Positions 5,555 through 5,734 of a DNA stretch of 5,734 nt are shown piece by piece; the stretch's first letter is position 1; every line of letters begins with the position of its first letter. A program made the position numbers and the translations under genes. The notes below the pieces were generated by a model. That model saw only the letters and a list, made by a program, of their open reading frames with translations, did not search any database and was not told the DNA's origin. This DNA is from DATGKD01 sp035294855. GTDB lineage: Bacteria > Actinomycetota > Acidimicrobiia > Acidimicrobiales > UBA8190. The stretch covers positions 1-5,734 of the forward strand of contig DATGKD010000229.1 in assembly GCA_035294855.1 (NCBI GenBank), read 5' to 3'.

Positions 5555-5734
5555 ATGACCGCTATCTGGAAGCTGCTCGTCATCGGCGTCTTCAGCGGCA
5601 GCATCTACGCCCTCGCGTCCATGGGCGTCGTGCTGACGTACAAGACCGTGGGCGTCTTCAACCTGGCGTACGGCGCGGTCGCGATGTTCTGCGCGTACAC
5701 CTACTGGCAGCTCCACGATGCGTGGCACATCACC
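5555..5734 (+). CDS. livH: LivH-type branched-chain amino acid ABC transporter permease, N-terminal part (runs off the window)
   Basis: Sixty codons are visible from the ATG at 5555, preceded by AGGGG at 5543-5547 with a seven-base gap. The first segment, IWKLLVIGVFSGSIYALASMGVVLTYKTVGVFNLAYGAVAM, matches the start of LivH permeases: a first membrane helix with G.(F/L).G..YAL...G, then L.Y...GV.N.A.GA. Family members form the inner-membrane channel with LivM and are powered by the LivG and LivF ATPases. Here the upstream lipoprotein would deliver the substrate. The usual NFAHG is NLAYG here, a mild variation. The rest of the gene, and whether it is fused to livM, lies beyond the right edge. 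Confidence 0.88.
   Translation, partial: MTAIWKLLVIGVFSGSIYALASMGVVLTYKTVGVFNLAYGAVAMFCAYTYWQLHDAWHIT

Noticed and set aside
4329..5558. Second plus-strand frame (409 codons) inside the solute-binding protein gene
   Set aside because: Its Arg/Gln-rich translation has no motif, while the other frame encodes the lipobox and binding fold.

Overview
The window is GC-rich DNA with coding frames rich in GC at third positions, and the gene content suggests a member of the Actinomycetota. It has a DivIVA-like coiled-coil protein, an actinobacterial style of RodZ-like HTH/transmembrane/C-terminal-domain protein, a family VIII esterase (EstB/beta-lactamase-like) of the type common in actinobacterial genomes, and a cysteine-rich branched-chain-amino-acid-type solute-binding lipoprotein. 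An acidimicrobial or related uncultured soil or water lineage would fit, but this is inference; there is no rRNA or other marker gene here.

Layout. Positions 2-73 (+) hold the last codons of an unidentified gene. It converges on a minus-strand block of three genes. In transcription order from right to left these are a serine hydrolase of the beta-lactamase/EstB class (about 3783 to 2479), a RodZ-like membrane protein with an N-terminal HTH (2255 to 1188), and a DivIVA-domain coiled-coil protein (about 961 to 143). Each pair is separated by roughly 220 nt of non-coding DNA, so these are probably separate transcription units or only loosely coupled. To the right, a divergent intergenic region of about 130-165 nt precedes a plus-strand transporter operon: a lipoprotein solute-binding protein (3949-5511), then 43 nt later the start of a LivH-type permease that runs off the window (5555-5734).

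How the genes relate. The solute-binding protein and permease are the first two parts of a branched-chain amino acid (HAAT)-type ABC importer; livM, livG and livF would be expected just beyond the right edge. The RodZ-like and DivIVA-like genes are both linked by family knowledge to cell shape and polar growth or division, so their adjacency may be functional. The esterase is probably an independent metabolic or detoxifying enzyme.

The window is mostly ordinary chromosome. I see no mobile element, CRISPR array, tRNA or rRNA, and no clear novel system. The most unusual part is the leader of the DivIVA-like gene (about 958-1054). It packs three CGTTGTG heptamers, a GC-rich hairpin, a perfect AGGAGG set very close to an ATG, a possible nine-codon leader peptide whose stop overlaps the candidate start (ATGA), and a CCCC-AAA-GGGG inverted repeat abutting that start.
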